A stretch of 64,000 bases of DNA, from the NCBI RefSeq assembly GCF_009901585.1, contig NZ_WXYO01000001.1, forward strand, positions 682,001-746,000, written 5' to 3'. Source of the DNA: Poritiphilus flavus (GTDB lineage: Bacteria > Bacteroidota > Bacteroidia > Flavobacteriales > Flavobacteriaceae). How positions within the stretch are numbered: the first letter of the stretch is position 1; each line of letters starts with the position of its first letter. Below, one piece after another: positions 33,498 to 42,547 of this stretch. A program made the position numbers and the translations under genes. The notes under the pieces are model-generated. The model did not search any database, was not told where the DNA came from, and was given only the letters and a program-made list of their open reading frames with translations.

Positions 33498-34967
33498 TCA
33501 GTTTATCTTTTGTTTAAACCCACTTATCATATCGTATTTCTTTGCCCTGTATATTTCTGTTATATGGGACATCAGCGGTTTTCTGAAGGCCAGCCCGATG
33601 AGCCCCAAAATGGTAAAAACGGCAAGGGCAATTTCAAAGGAAATAAGGAACTTCAGGCCCAAATACATCAGGCAGGGAACAAGCATCAGCGGAATAAGTA
33701 CTAAAAATTGTGTTGCGCTGGTGCCCTGCATGTTTCCAATAGCGCTCTTGTCCAGATCAATGCGTTTTTTATTCATAGATCCGAAGTAGAGGATCAGTGG
33801 AATATTCACTCCCAGGTTATATATCGCGCATGCGAAGTTGATAGCCAGGGCCTGCCAGCCAAAGTATACGTACGGAATAGAAAGTAGAAACATGACCACC
33901 ACACTAACCGAGATCAATCCTGCTTTAGATTCCAGATATTTCCGCAAGGGAATGTTCTGGGCCATGATCATGCTGTAGTACTCACTGTCCCATGCCGGGA
34001 TGAACTGCCCGAAGTTAGACAGGAAGATCCCCGTCATAAATATGCCCACAAAGACGTATATGGTAGAGGTAGCGCCATAACTATCCGCAAAATAGAAGAT
34101 CAGGCCGTAGAAAATCATACCCAATGAAATATAAACCTGGGTCTTGGTGCGTTTGTTCCTCCAGATAAGCTTCAGGTCCAGTTGCAGGTATGGGGCAATA
34201 TCCCCGAATTTCTTTGTCCAGGCGAGATCGGAGGTCACAGCTTCCTTGACCTTTTTCTTCAGTGTGGAGTCCAGATAGATCTTATCCCGCAGAAAGCGGT
34301 AATTCAGCCAGTAAAAAAGTAGAGCCAAGGCGATGGGCACTAAGCAAAACAGTGGATTCTGGTACAAGAGGTAAAACAGCTCTCCTGCAAAAGCATTAAC
34401 GGGCAGCAGACTGAAATACTCCAAAAAATAGAGGCTTATCAGTATCGCTGCCAGAGCTATAAGTACTTTGTCGCTTTTATTGATCAGGAAATTAACGAAG
34501 TTCAGTGTCAATGTAATTCCCAATATGGATATGATCCAAAACACAAGGTTCCACAGCGGGTATCCCTTGGTAAGCAAAACCACCGCAAAAGGCACGAACA
34601 GGAAAAGGGACATGAAATTGTAAAAAGACAGGGCAGACTTGCCTAAAACGAAGTGTGTTATGGAGCTTTTAGGAACCGGTAATGTGAGAAACGGTTTGAT
34701 GTTCATCACCGGCAGCTTCTGCATAAAATACCTAAAAAAAAGTTCAATCAGTATCCAGTACAAAAAGTACTCACTTACCTTTTGGACCGGGTCTGCTCCG
34801 GGAAATGCCTTTTCCAGGATGAAATAGAGCATCACTCCCAATAAGCCGAGATAGAGCAGCATCATTGCTGCGAAAATTCCCATGATCACTTTAACCGCGG
34901 TGTCTTTACCAAGACTTGCCGATCGGAAAAAGGCTTTCCATTGAAGATTTACGAAATGTCTGAACAT
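33498..34967 (-). CDS. DUF5687 family ABC permease
   Basis: 489 residues with roughly 10-12 membrane helices in two halves separated by a hydrophilic region (about 220-275). It matches the DUF5687 family found beside ABC ATPases in flavobacteria and is thus the membrane part of the exporter. A CAAGCTTA-like element upstream (about 35017-35024) is a weak promoter candidate only. Confidence 0.88.
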   Translation of the reverse strand: MFRHFVNLQWKAFFRSASLGKDTAVKVIMGIFAAMMLLYLGLLGVMLYFILEKAFPGADPVQKVSEYFLYWILIELFFRYFMQKLPVMNIKPFLTLPVPKSSITHFVLGKSALSFYNFMSLFLFVPFAVVLLTKGYPLWNLVFWIISILGITLTLNFVNFLINKSDKVLIALAAILISLYFLEYFSLLPVNAFAGELFYLLYQNPLFCLVPIALALLFYWLNYRFLRDKIYLDSTLKKKVKEAVTSDLAWTKKFGDIAPYLQLDLKLIWRNKRTKTQVYISLGMIFYGLIFYFADSYGATSTIYVFVGIFMTGIFLSNFGQFIPAWDSEYYSMIMAQNIPLRKYLESKAGLISVSVVVMFLLSIPYVYFGWQALAINFACAIYNLGVNIPLILYFGSMNKKRIDLDKSAIGNMQGTSATQFLVLIPLMLVPCLMYLGLKFLISFEIALAVFTILGLIGLAFRKPLMSHITEIYRAKKYDMISGFKQKIN

Positions 34968-35069
34968 CGGGTTGATGAATTAGCCAATGAGTTAGTAGAA
35001 ATATGGAGAATTTTGTTACAAGCTTAAGGTATTTTTTCGATTTCTCATGCCCAATACGCCGGTCTTTAG

Positions 35070-35077
35070 TAGATTTG
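35070..35077 (+). promoter_or_regulatory. Promoter -7 element for the flavin reductase gene
   Basis: TAGATTTG, a perfect TAnnTTTG match, 16 nt before the ATG. Confidence 0.5.
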
Positions 35078-35093
35078 CGGGAAAATTGCGAAA

Positions 35094-36143
35094 ATGGCGA
35101 ATTTTTATCCCCTAACGGTAAGCAAAGTAAAGTCACTTACCCCAAATGCGGTTGCCGTAACTTTTGATATTCCGGAGCAGCATCTGGAGACTTTCAAGTT
35201 CCTGCCTGGACAATACATAACCATTAAAAAAGAAATTGGCGGAAAGGAATTACGCCGCGCATATTCTATAAGCTCCTCACCGGAGAAAAGCAGTATCACT
35301 ATCGGGATCAAAAAAGTGGATGGCGGTGGTTTTTCCGATTATGCCAATACGCAATTGGCCGAGGGAGAGGTTCTTGAGGTGATGCCTCCGGAAGGAAGGT
35401 TTATTTATGATCCTACCAGCGGTTCCGGCCATATCTCGGCATTCGCCGCTGGAAGCGGTATCACTCCGATCATGAGTATTTCCAGGGCTGTATTGGAAAA
35501 AGATCCCCAAAGTACTTTTGTGCTGGTCTATGGGAACCAATCCTTCCAGGAAACCATGTTTTTTGAGGAATTAAAAGGTTTAAAGTCGGATTATCCCGAT
35601 CGGTTTTTTCTTTATTACGTTCTGAGTCGGGCACGGGAAGACGACGCTCTTTTCGGTAGAATAGATTCGGCTACCGTAAATTACATCTTCAAAAACAAGC
35701 ACAAGGACCTGGATTTTAGTGCTCATTATCTTTGTGGCCCGGAGCCTATGATACATCTGGTATCCGACAAATTGAAAGAAAACGGCGTAGCGGAACAGAA
35801 GATATTCTTCGAGTTATTCACCAGTACGGAAACGGAAGATGAAGCTCTTGAGATCCCAGAGGGACAAACTGAACTTAGGGTTGTCCTGGACGATGAGGAA
35901 TATTCTCTTAAAATGGATCGGAAATCCGTGGTTCTGGATGCGGTGCTCAATGAAAATATTGACGCCCCCTATTCCTGCCAGGGTGGAGTCTGTAGTACCT
36001 GTATTGCCAGGATAATCGAGGGCAAGGCAGAGATGGAAAAAAATCAGATCTTAACGGATAGCGAAATAGCAGAAGGTTTCGTGCTCACCTGCCAGGCTCA
36101 CCCTACCACTCCGGTGTTGAAGGTAGACTATGACGATGTCTAA
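35094..36143 (+). CDS. FAD/NAD(P) reductase with C-terminal [2Fe-2S] ferredoxin domain
   Basis: 349 residues. An FAD-binding domain with RRAYSISS (about 45-60), an NAD(P)-binding domain with AAGSGITPIMSI (about 120), and a plant-type ferredoxin domain with the cluster ligands in YSCQGGVCSTC and a later VLTCQAH. The layout matches PaaE/HCP-reductase-type flavoproteins that pass electrons from NADPH to an oxygenase or other acceptor. No oxygenase lies nearby. A small membrane protein follows after 12 nt. Confidence 0.93.
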   Translation: MANFYPLTVSKVKSLTPNAVAVTFDIPEQHLETFKFLPGQYITIKKEIGGKELRRAYSISSSPEKSSITIGIKKVDGGGFSDYANTQLAEGEVLEVMPPEGRFIYDPTSGSGHISAFAAGSGITPIMSISRAVLEKDPQSTFVLVYGNQSFQETMFFEELKGLKSDYPDRFFLYYVLSRAREDDALFGRIDSATVNYIFKNKHKDLDFSAHYLCGPEPMIHLVSDKLKENGVAEQKIFFELFTSTETEDEALEIPEGQTELRVVLDDEEYSLKMDRKSVVLDAVLNENIDAPYSCQGGVCSTCIARIIEGKAEMEKNQILTDSEIAEGFVLTCQAHPTTPVLKVDYDDV

Positions 36144-36155
36144 ACGCTTTTAGTC

Positions 36156-36530
36156 ATGGCACTAAAGCTCATTTATATAGCCAATATTGTGGTCGCTGGC
36201 TGGATCAGCATCCTAAGCCTGTTCTTTCCCAGGAAAGCCCTCGCCACAGTTTTCCAAAATGCATTTCAGTATTCCGAAGCCATAAGATTGGTTGGAGCGC
36301 TTTGGGGTGCCATTTTTGTACTTTCCATATTGGGTCTTTTCTACCCCAAGAAAATGGCGCTGGTACTGGTTTTCCAGCTGATTTACAAAAGTTCCTGGTT
36401 GCTTTTTGTGGCTATTCCGGCTATAGTTAATACTCAGCCTTATCCCAAAGGGATGGCGGTATTTTTCGTGGTTTGGTGTGTGATCTTACCCTTTGTCATT
36501 CCCTGGAAAGAATTGTTTCCAGGACTCTAG
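36156..36530 (+). CDS. Small four-helix membrane protein
   Basis: 124 residues with four predicted membrane helices (about 3-22, 43-62, 68-87, 98-118). No named family recognised. Likely cotranscribed with the reductase 12 nt upstream. Its last 35 nt overlap the convergent patatin gene in antisense. Confidence 0.8.
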   Translation: MALKLIYIANIVVAGWISILSLFFPRKALATVFQNAFQYSEAIRLVGALWGAIFVLSILGLFYPKKMALVLVFQLIYKSSWLLFVAIPAIVNTQPYPKGMAVFFVVWCVILPFVIPWKELFPGL

Positions 36531-37281
36531 AGGCGTGCTCATAGCCAATTTCATAGGCCTTCTCTATCCCCGTTTTGTCCAGCACACCAATATCTTCCAG
36601 TTCCGTGGGTTCCAGGGCCAGATCGCAGTTTCGCAATTTGTCTTTCCCGGAGGCATAAATCATCAGGCCGGTTACCCGTCCTGCCAGTTGCAATGCATTC
36701 TTCAATCCCTTTTTTTCTACATATCCGGCAATGGAAACGTTACTACCGATAACAAAATCCACAGTATCCGGAAGGTATTCCTTAGGAAAATTATTCATGA
36801 TACCCCCATCGGCATACAAAACCCCGTCTATATCCACAGGACTGAATACCGGAGGCAGAGCAGCCGAGGCCAGCAAGGGCTTGATCAGCGCACCGCTTGA
36901 GAACAACTTCTCCTTTCCGGCCTGGAGGTCCGTGGCGACTACAAAGAGTTCTTTTTCCAAAGCCTCGAATTGATCTTCCGGAAAATACCCCTTGAAAATG
37001 GAGAAGTAACGATCCGTATCCAAAAATCCGGGTTTGTTAATGGTAAAAAAATTGTATTTGAAGAGTGGGGTTTCCTTAAAGAATGCCAGCATCTCATCCG
37101 TGCTGTTACCATTGGAATACAGGGCACCTACCAGGGCTCCCACACTGCTTCCAGAAACAGCGGTAACCTCAAGCTGGTGTTCCTTAAGGGCTTTGATAAG
37201 ACCGATATGGGCCATGCCTCGAACACCGCCTCCAGAGAGCACCAAACCGATGGACTTTGAATTCGCAAGGGATCTTTTCAT
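36496..37281 (-). CDS. Patatin-like phospholipase
   Basis: 261-residue serine acyl hydrolase: oxyanion loop GGGVRG (17-22), nucleophile Ser46 in GSSVG, and catalytic Asp158 in DGG. These predict lipid acyl hydrolysis in the cytosol or at the membrane; no signal peptide is seen. Its ATG overlaps the stop of the upstream LRR lipoprotein gene by 4 nt, so the two are translationally coupled. Confidence 0.94.
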   Translation of the reverse strand: MKRSLANSKSIGLVLSGGGVRGMAHIGLIKALKEHQLEVTAVSGSSVGALVGALYSNGNSTDEMLAFFKETPLFKYNFFTINKPGFLDTDRYFSIFKGYFPEDQFEALEKELFVVATDLQAGKEKLFSSGALIKPLLASAALPPVFSPVDIDGVLYADGGIMNNFPKEYLPDTVDFVIGSNVSIAGYVEKKGLKNALQLAGRVTGLMIYASGKDKLRNCDLALEPTELEDIGVLDKTGIEKAYEIGYEHASRVLETILSRE

Positions 37282-39065
37282 TGACTGCAGTTTCCTGTAC
37301 CAATATCAAATATGGTTGGATTATAGGCATTGCCCTGCACATCGTAAAGACCCATCAGACCATTTTTTTCAACCAAATTCTGTAATCCACAGAAGTCGCT
37401 CAGCAGGTCATTTCCGGTAATGGTCAGGTCAAACCGAATGGAGTTTAAGGTCTGTAAGCCATTGAGGTTGCTTAGGTTGTCATTGTTTATAATCTCAACA
37501 GCACCAGTAATATCAGTCACTCCGGACAGATTATCAAGATGTAGCAGCGAGGGATTGTCCGTAATGCTAAGACTACGGGGGCTAAAAACACTCGGAAGCC
37601 CATTAAAACTTTGTAAAAGCGGGTTGTTTCTAATGCGCAAAGTATTAGCCTCAGTAAGGACCTGAAATCCCTCAAGGTCCTCCAAAGCAGTATTAATTAC
37701 TCCAAGAATTCTGACCTCTGCAAGGTTTTGAAAACCGTTTACATTAGAAAGCGCAACATTATCCGTCAGAAACAGATTTGTTGAATATGTAATTCCCGAA
37801 AACCCTTTTATACTGCTTAAATTTTGGTTGTTTTCAATATTCAGGTTTGCATTAACACGGGAAATTCCATTAAATCCGCCTATACTGCTTAAGCTCTCGT
37901 TAGAGGCTATATTTAACTCTCCGGATACGGAAGTCAGGCTCTCAAATCCATCCAGGTTTTGCAGGGCCGCATTATCGGTTATCCAGATATCTTCAGAGAC
38001 ACTCTCAAGTTTATTTAGCTGCTCTACAGTGGTTAAGGAAGTGTTTTCGCGAATTGACAAATAACCGTCTATTTGGGCAAGATTCTGTAATCCATCAAGA
38101 CTAGTCAGATTGTCGTTAGACCATATGGTTAAACCTATTGTACTATCGGAACCAAAAGAACTGACATTTTCTAATCCCTTAAGGTCGATTAAGTTATCAT
38201 TGCCCCTTACAGTAAGGCCATATGTAAAGGAGTTCACATTGCGTAAACCTTCAATATCGGATAGCATTGGATTGTCACGTATATTGGCTTCTTCCAAAGC
38301 GGTGATATTCTGCAATCCCTCTATATCTGTTAAAACTTCGTTGTTTTCAATATTTACTGTACCGATAGCAGCGCTTAGTCCGCTTAGTCCGTCAATGTTT
38401 TCAAGAGAAGGGTTACCTTTTACAGATATGTTGAGTTTATTGGCAGTTTTAGAATTTCTAAGTCCGTCTATATTCGCCAGGGCTGCATTATTCTCTATGA
38501 CTAAGCTTCCGAATCGCTCAATTCCTTCAAGGCCATCAAGATTGGTAAGCACCGGATTGTTGCTTATTGTTATTATCTCTCTTACATTCGGGAGATTGCT
38601 TAAGCCAGAAATGTCCGTTAAGGTAGCATTGTCCTTAATCGTCAGATAACCCCCTATAGAATCAATTTTCTGGAAACCATCTAAGTTTTGCAGTTTTGGG
38701 TTGTTGGCAATGTCCAGACTAAATCTCACCAGCGTAACGTTATCCAATCCGTCTATGCTGACCAGCTCCAGATTATTCCTGATTTTTATACTGCCCGGGC
38801 CAACAGAGGTTAAGCTTTCCAAGGCATCCAGGTTGGTAATAGATGAATTCTCTTCAGATGGGTCCCCAATATATAAGTTACCCACTAAGCTGGTACAATT
38901 ATTTGCGCCAAAATTATCAACTTCTTCCTGTGTTCTCAGGGTTACACTGCCATCACAGGTCACGCCCGTTGGAACTTCCTCTTCCTTAGGAGGATCCGTA
39001 TCATCACTTGTACTACAGCCTATACAGGTGATAGCTATGGCGATTATCAAACTTAACTTTTTCAT
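37278..39065 (-). CDS. Leucine-rich/receptor-L-like repeat lipoprotein
   Basis: 595 residues: lipoprotein signal ending in CIGC (Cys17), an acidic linker (TSDDTDPPKEEE), one Cys-containing cap, then about 20 repeats of ~23 residues of the type L-x-I-x-N-N-x-x-L-x-x-L-x-G-L that build a solenoid like receptor L domains. A C-terminal cap contains CGLQNL and GTGNC. Exposed on the cell surface or in the periplasm, likely for binding. Upstream, TATATTTG at 39175-39182 (minus strand) is a possible promoter. Confidence 0.85.
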   Translation of the reverse strand: MKKLSLIIAIAITCIGCSTSDDTDPPKEEEVPTGVTCDGSVTLRTQEEVDNFGANNCTSLVGNLYIGDPSEENSSITNLDALESLTSVGPGSIKIRNNLELVSIDGLDNVTLVRFSLDIANNPKLQNLDGFQKIDSIGGYLTIKDNATLTDISGLSNLPNVREIITISNNPVLTNLDGLEGIERFGSLVIENNAALANIDGLRNSKTANKLNISVKGNPSLENIDGLSGLSAAIGTVNIENNEVLTDIEGLQNITALEEANIRDNPMLSDIEGLRNVNSFTYGLTVRGNDNLIDLKGLENVSSFGSDSTIGLTIWSNDNLTSLDGLQNLAQIDGYLSIRENTSLTTVEQLNKLESVSEDIWITDNAALQNLDGFESLTSVSGELNIASNESLSSIGGFNGISRVNANLNIENNQNLSSIKGFSGITYSTNLFLTDNVALSNVNGFQNLAEVRILGVINTALEDLEGFQVLTEANTLRIRNNPLLQSFNGLPSVFSPRSLSITDNPSLLHLDNLSGVTDITGAVEIINNDNLSNLNGLQTLNSIRFDLTITGNDLLSDFCGLQNLVEKNGLMGLYDVQGNAYNPTIFDIGTGNCSQ

Positions 39066-39337
39066 AAATCTTTTTTTCCTGTTGATATCAGCAAATCATT
39101 AACCTTCCGCTTCACATAGGGAACGCAAGATCTCACAAAATATTGAAAACGTTTCTGACAAAAATCACTGTAAGCAAATATAGGTTTTAGGCAGTATGAT
39201 TTCAGTCTTATAAACCATACAATATTCGCATTTTAAAACGGCGATCAATTATAAGAGGCAGATGATCTCCGGGGCTCGAAATGAGCAATTTGAAATATTA
39301 TAGAACGAATTAAGAGCCTGCCTTGTAATGAAAAAAA
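39066..39337. other. Intergenic interval between divergent LRR and DUF2064 genes
   Basis: 272 nt, A/T-rich. Apart from the possible LRR promoter at 39175-39182 I see no convincing promoter for the plus-strand gene, no terminator and no repeat. Confidence 0.5.
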
Positions 39338-40099
39338 ATGGCCGCCGACCAAAGTGATGCGGGTAATTATCGTAAGTTTACGAAGGAATACTATAGTTCG
39401 ATGAGACAAGTTGGGGTCCATAACACTACTACAGCCGTTCTGATCTTTGCAAATTCTTCCAGTCATGAGGTTAGGAGCAAAAGAATTGTAAATGGAGGGA
39501 ATCTCTTTGACGAACTCACCCGGCAAACCGTTCGCATGGTTGAAAGATCCGGGCTTCCTTACTTCCTGGTGACGGAAAAACAGCAAAAGGGCGATACTTT
39601 TGGATCCCGATTTACCAATGCGGTAGAAGAGATTTTCCAGCAAGGGTATCAGCATGTGATCACCCTGGGTAATGATACCCCCGGACTCAAAAGGTCTCAA
39701 TTGGCCCGTGCGACAGAACTACTCGCTGAAGGGCAGACTGTCTTAGGTCCGTCCGCCGATGGTGGATTTTACCTGTTGGGGATTTCCCGTTCGGAATTCC
39801 AACCGCGGCAATGGGCTACCCTCCCCTGGCAAAGCGCGGATCTCAGAGAGGCATTTATTTCAAAAGCCCTAAAGTCTGATACTGCCATCTGTCAACTGGA
39901 GGTACTTTCAGACATAGATTCCCTGGAGGATATCCGAAATCTTGCCGGGCAGTTTTTTGGGTTTTCCAAAGACCTCATCCGCGCACTTTCCAAGGTATTA
40001 CACAACTGCATATACATTCCTTTTCGACCCAATCTACATCCCAGTAAAGTATTTCTTCATCTCGACTACAACAAAGGCTCTCCCTTCATTAACCGCTAG
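39338..40099 (+). CDS. DUF2064 glycosyltransferase, TIGR04282-like
   Basis: 253 residues with the DUF2064 nucleotide-sugar transferase-like core: TTAVLIFANS, FGSRFTNAVEEIF, ITLGNDTPGL and the acceptor-loop segment GPSADGGFYLLG. In the family the KTRL motif near the start is typical; here the equivalent reads SKRI. It lies beside ArsS, as such proteins do in arsenosugar clusters. The start is the A-rich-preceded ATG at 39338; an alternative ATG at 39401 gives a length closer to the family. Confidence 0.82.
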   Translation: MAADQSDAGNYRKFTKEYYSSMRQVGVHNTTTAVLIFANSSSHEVRSKRIVNGGNLFDELTRQTVRMVERSGLPYFLVTEKQQKGDTFGSRFTNAVEEIFQQGYQHVITLGNDTPGLKRSQLARATELLAEGQTVLGPSADGGFYLLGISRSEFQPRQWATLPWQSADLREAFISKALKSDTAICQLEVLSDIDSLEDIRNLAGQFFGFSKDLIRALSKVLHNCIYIPFRPNLHPSKVFLHLDYNKGSPFINR

Positions 40100-40212
40100 G
40101 AGATCCGTATAAGGCCATTCGCCTCATTTCCCAATTCACCTTTTTGGTGCCCTTCCCGCTTGGACGGTATAGCCGGGATCCTAACTATTTATGAATTCAA
40201 AAAAATTAAAAA

Positions 40213-40548
40213 ATGGCAAACAGTTATTACGATCCGGCTGACCTCAGAAAGTTTGGCAAGATCACGGAATGGAGCGAAGAGATCGGAAATAAATTTTTCG
40301 ACTATTACGGGAAAGTGTTCGAAGAAGGAGCGCTTTCCGCAAGAGAAAAGTCGCTGATCGCCCTTGCAGTAGCCCATGTGGTAAAATGTCCTTATTGCAT
40401 TGACGCCTACACCAAAGATGGTCTGCAAAGGGGAATTACCAAGGAGGAAATGATGGAAGCCGTACACGCCGGGGCCGCTATAGAAAGTGGCGCCACCCTG
40501 GTGCACGGGGTTCAGATGATGAACAAATACAATAAACTATCGATGTAA
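40213..40548 (+). CDS. Carboxymuconolactone decarboxylase-like (arsenosugar-associated peroxidase-like) protein
   Basis: 111-residue AhpD/CMD-fold protein with the redox pair CPYC (KCPYCIDAY). The histidine usually found four residues after the second Cys is Tyr here. The same type of gene, annotated as peroxidase-like, recurs next to arsS in arsenosugar clusters. The upstream 113 nt contain a TATTTATG element (40186-40193) that may be a promoter. Confidence 0.85.
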   Translation: MANSYYDPADLRKFGKITEWSEEIGNKFFDYYGKVFEEGALSAREKSLIALAVAHVVKCPYCIDAYTKDGLQRGITKEEMMEAVHAGAAIESGATLVHGVQMMNKYNKLSM

Positions 40549-40623
40549 GCAGGATGACCGCTGAGTTTTTGGACCTACCAGCATCCGATTATTCAGCTAA
40601 TGCTCCTTCTTAAGAAAACTATT

Positions 40624-41679
40624 ATGGCCACAAAATCACTAAAAGCCAGGCAGGTAGAACTGGCGGAGAATGATACCCAATTAGACATCCTGAACGGAGG
40701 TATTTTTGCCGATGGCGAATTACCTTATTTTAAGGATAAGATCGCCGAGATAGGGCAGTTTCCACTAAGGCCCAAAAAGCTGGAGATTCTTCAGATAAAT
40801 GTGGGTTATATGTGCAATCAGGTATGCGAACACTGCCACGTGGATGCAGGACCTGACCGAAAAGAGATCATGACCAGGGAAACTATGGAGCAATGCCTGG
40901 AGGTAATCCGCAATACCGGCGCCCATACCCTGGACCTTACCGGAGGGGCCCCGGAAATGAACCCGAATTTTCGCTGGTTTGTAGAAGAAGCTGCCAAGGC
41001 CGGGATCCGGGATTTTATCGTTAGATCCAATCTAACGATCATGCGTGCAAACAAAAAGTATTACGACCTCCCGCAGTTCTTTAAGAAACACCGGGTGCAT
41101 GTAGTTTCTTCCATGCCGCACTACACCCGTGGTAAAACGGATAAACAAAGAGGAGATGGGGTTTTTGACAAGTCCATAAAAGCGCTCCAGGAATTGAATG
41201 CCGTGGGTTACGGGCTTCCGGACAGTGAATTGAAACTGGATCTGGTTTACAATCCATCCGGGGCCTATTTGCCCGGAGACCAGGCCGCCCTTGAAAGAGA
41301 TTTTAAAAAGGCCCTGATAGAGGATTTTGGGATCCATTTCCACAACTTATTTGCCATTACCAATTTGCCTATCGCCCGTTTTCTGGACTATCTGATCGCC
41401 TCCGAAAACTATGAAGATTATATGTACGCCCTGGTGGATGCCTATAATCCGGCTGCTGTTGCGAATGTCATGTGCACCAATACGATCTCGGTTAGCTGGG
41501 ACGGTTGGTTGTACGACTGTGACTTTAACCAGATGCTGGGCCTTAAGGTAGCCAGCAAGGTAAAACACATTGCGGATTACAACGAAGACCTATTGAACAA
41601 CAGGAACATCATAATCTCCCAGCATTGCTATGGTTGTACCGCAGGGGCGGGAAGCAGCTGCCAGGGGACGGTGGCCTGA
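40624..41679 (+). CDS. arsS: Arsenosugar biosynthesis radical SAM protein ArsS
   Basis: 351 residues from the ATG at 40624 (a longer frame starts at 40600 with less typical sequence). The radical SAM [4Fe-4S] motif is CNQVCEHC near residue 68, and the C-terminal Cys-rich segment CYGCTAGAGSSC is the family's auxiliary motif. ArsS attaches a 5'-deoxyadenosyl group to dimethylated arsenic in arsenosugar synthesis. The methyltransferase ArsM that should precede it is not in the window. Confidence 0.92.
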   Translation: MATKSLKARQVELAENDTQLDILNGGIFADGELPYFKDKIAEIGQFPLRPKKLEILQINVGYMCNQVCEHCHVDAGPDRKEIMTRETMEQCLEVIRNTGAHTLDLTGGAPEMNPNFRWFVEEAAKAGIRDFIVRSNLTIMRANKKYYDLPQFFKKHRVHVVSSMPHYTRGKTDKQRGDGVFDKSIKALQELNAVGYGLPDSELKLDLVYNPSGAYLPGDQAALERDFKKALIEDFGIHFHNLFAITNLPIARFLDYLIASENYEDYMYALVDAYNPAAVANVMCTNTISVSWDGWLYDCDFNQMLGLKVASKVKHIADYNEDLLNNRNIIISQHCYGCTAGAGSSCQGTVA

Positions 41680-41913
41680 TTTTGTATCTATTTTAGTCAT
41701 GGTAGATGAAGACAGGACTAATTAAGGTCGATAAGCGACAGAATAAACCGACTAAGTGGTCTGTCGACAATTCGGTGAAATTCATTGTATTCAGGTATTT
41801 TGACAGTTTATCGACTTTTATGGTCGTACAACTTTGAAAAATGGGCGGCGGCAGCATTCGAGGGTTCTTTGTAATAGACTTGTTAGTCTGTTTTAACGAT
41901 AAACCCAAATCTA
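41680..41913. other. ArsS-TetR intergenic interval with several inverted repeats
   Basis: 234 nt with CGACAGA / TCTGTCG (41736-41742 and 41760-41766), GTCGATAA / TTATCGAC (41727-41734 and 41808-41815), and AGACT-TGTT-AGTCT (41876-41889). The last lies 24 nt before the TetR start and suits an autoregulatory operator. No clear terminator with T tract is present. Confidence 0.5.
41876..41889. promoter_or_regulatory. Candidate TetR operator
   Basis: Perfect short inverted repeat AGACT-TGTT-AGTCT ending 24 nt before the regulator's ATG, where self-repression would act. Confidence 0.35.
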
Positions 41914-42534
41914 ATGGACAAGAACCTAAAGCGCATGGCCACCATGCAAAGAATGCAGGTAACCGGCCTGGAGCTATTCTACAAGCAGGGCTACTACAAC
42001 ACCAGCATTGACGATATCCTAAAGGAGCTCTCCCTATCTAAAGGTGCATTTTACCATCATTTTGAATCCAAGGAGGATTTCTTCATTCAAATCGTGGAGA
42101 ATCTGGTGGTACGCAAGATGTACAGTATGCTCATTGAGCCCATAGAAGGTCCTGACAATCCTCTGGAACTTATTACCAACTGTTTTGAAAATGCTCTTGA
42201 GACAGCTGTTCACAACGAGCTTGATTTCGGATTTGTCCTGGGTAATTTCCTCAACGAGTTCAATGGCAGGAACCCAAAAATAATGAAACACCTTAGCGAC
42301 ATTATCAAAGTTTGGGAGGTGAACCTGGTTTCATCCATTCAACGCGGTAAGTTCAACGGATATGTGAATCGCCATATAGACAGTGAAGGAGTTGCTGTGT
42401 TCTTAATGAGCTCTTATATCGGAATACGTACTTTTATGGTAGAGAATGCCCCCAGTGCAAGAAAGTACCGTTTTATGACTCAGATCAGGCAATACTTTAA
42501 GTCTATCGCCACAAAAGAAGGTGCCTATAACTAA
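41914..42534 (+). CDS. TetR/AcrR family transcriptional regulator
   Basis: 206 residues. The N-terminal helix-turn-helix (about 10-60, GLELFYKQGYYNTSIDDIL then LSKGAFYHHFESKEDFF) is canonical; the remaining helices form the ligand-binding domain. The effector cannot be deduced. It follows the arsenosugar genes but has its own upstream region with inverted repeats. Convergent with the GT9 gene. Confidence 0.95.
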   Translation: MDKNLKRMATMQRMQVTGLELFYKQGYYNTSIDDILKELSLSKGAFYHHFESKEDFFIQIVENLVVRKMYSMLIEPIEGPDNPLELITNCFENALETAVHNELDFGFVLGNFLNEFNGRNPKIMKHLSDIIKVWEVNLVSSIQRGKFNGYVNRHIDSEGVAVFLMSSYIGIRTFMVENAPSARKYRFMTQIRQYFKSIATKEGAYN

Positions 42535-42547
42535 GAACTACTTCCAA

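Noticed and set aside
37300-38900. Repeated short DNA units that could be taken for a CRISPR array
   Set aside because: The periodicity comes from ~23-codon protein repeats in the LRR lipoprotein; units diverge at third positions and there are no conserved repeats with unique spacers.
41630-41679. Selenocysteine in ArsS
   Set aside because: The Cys-rich end is read in an ordinary frame ending in TGA after GTVA with no in-frame internal stop, so no selenocysteine insertion is needed.
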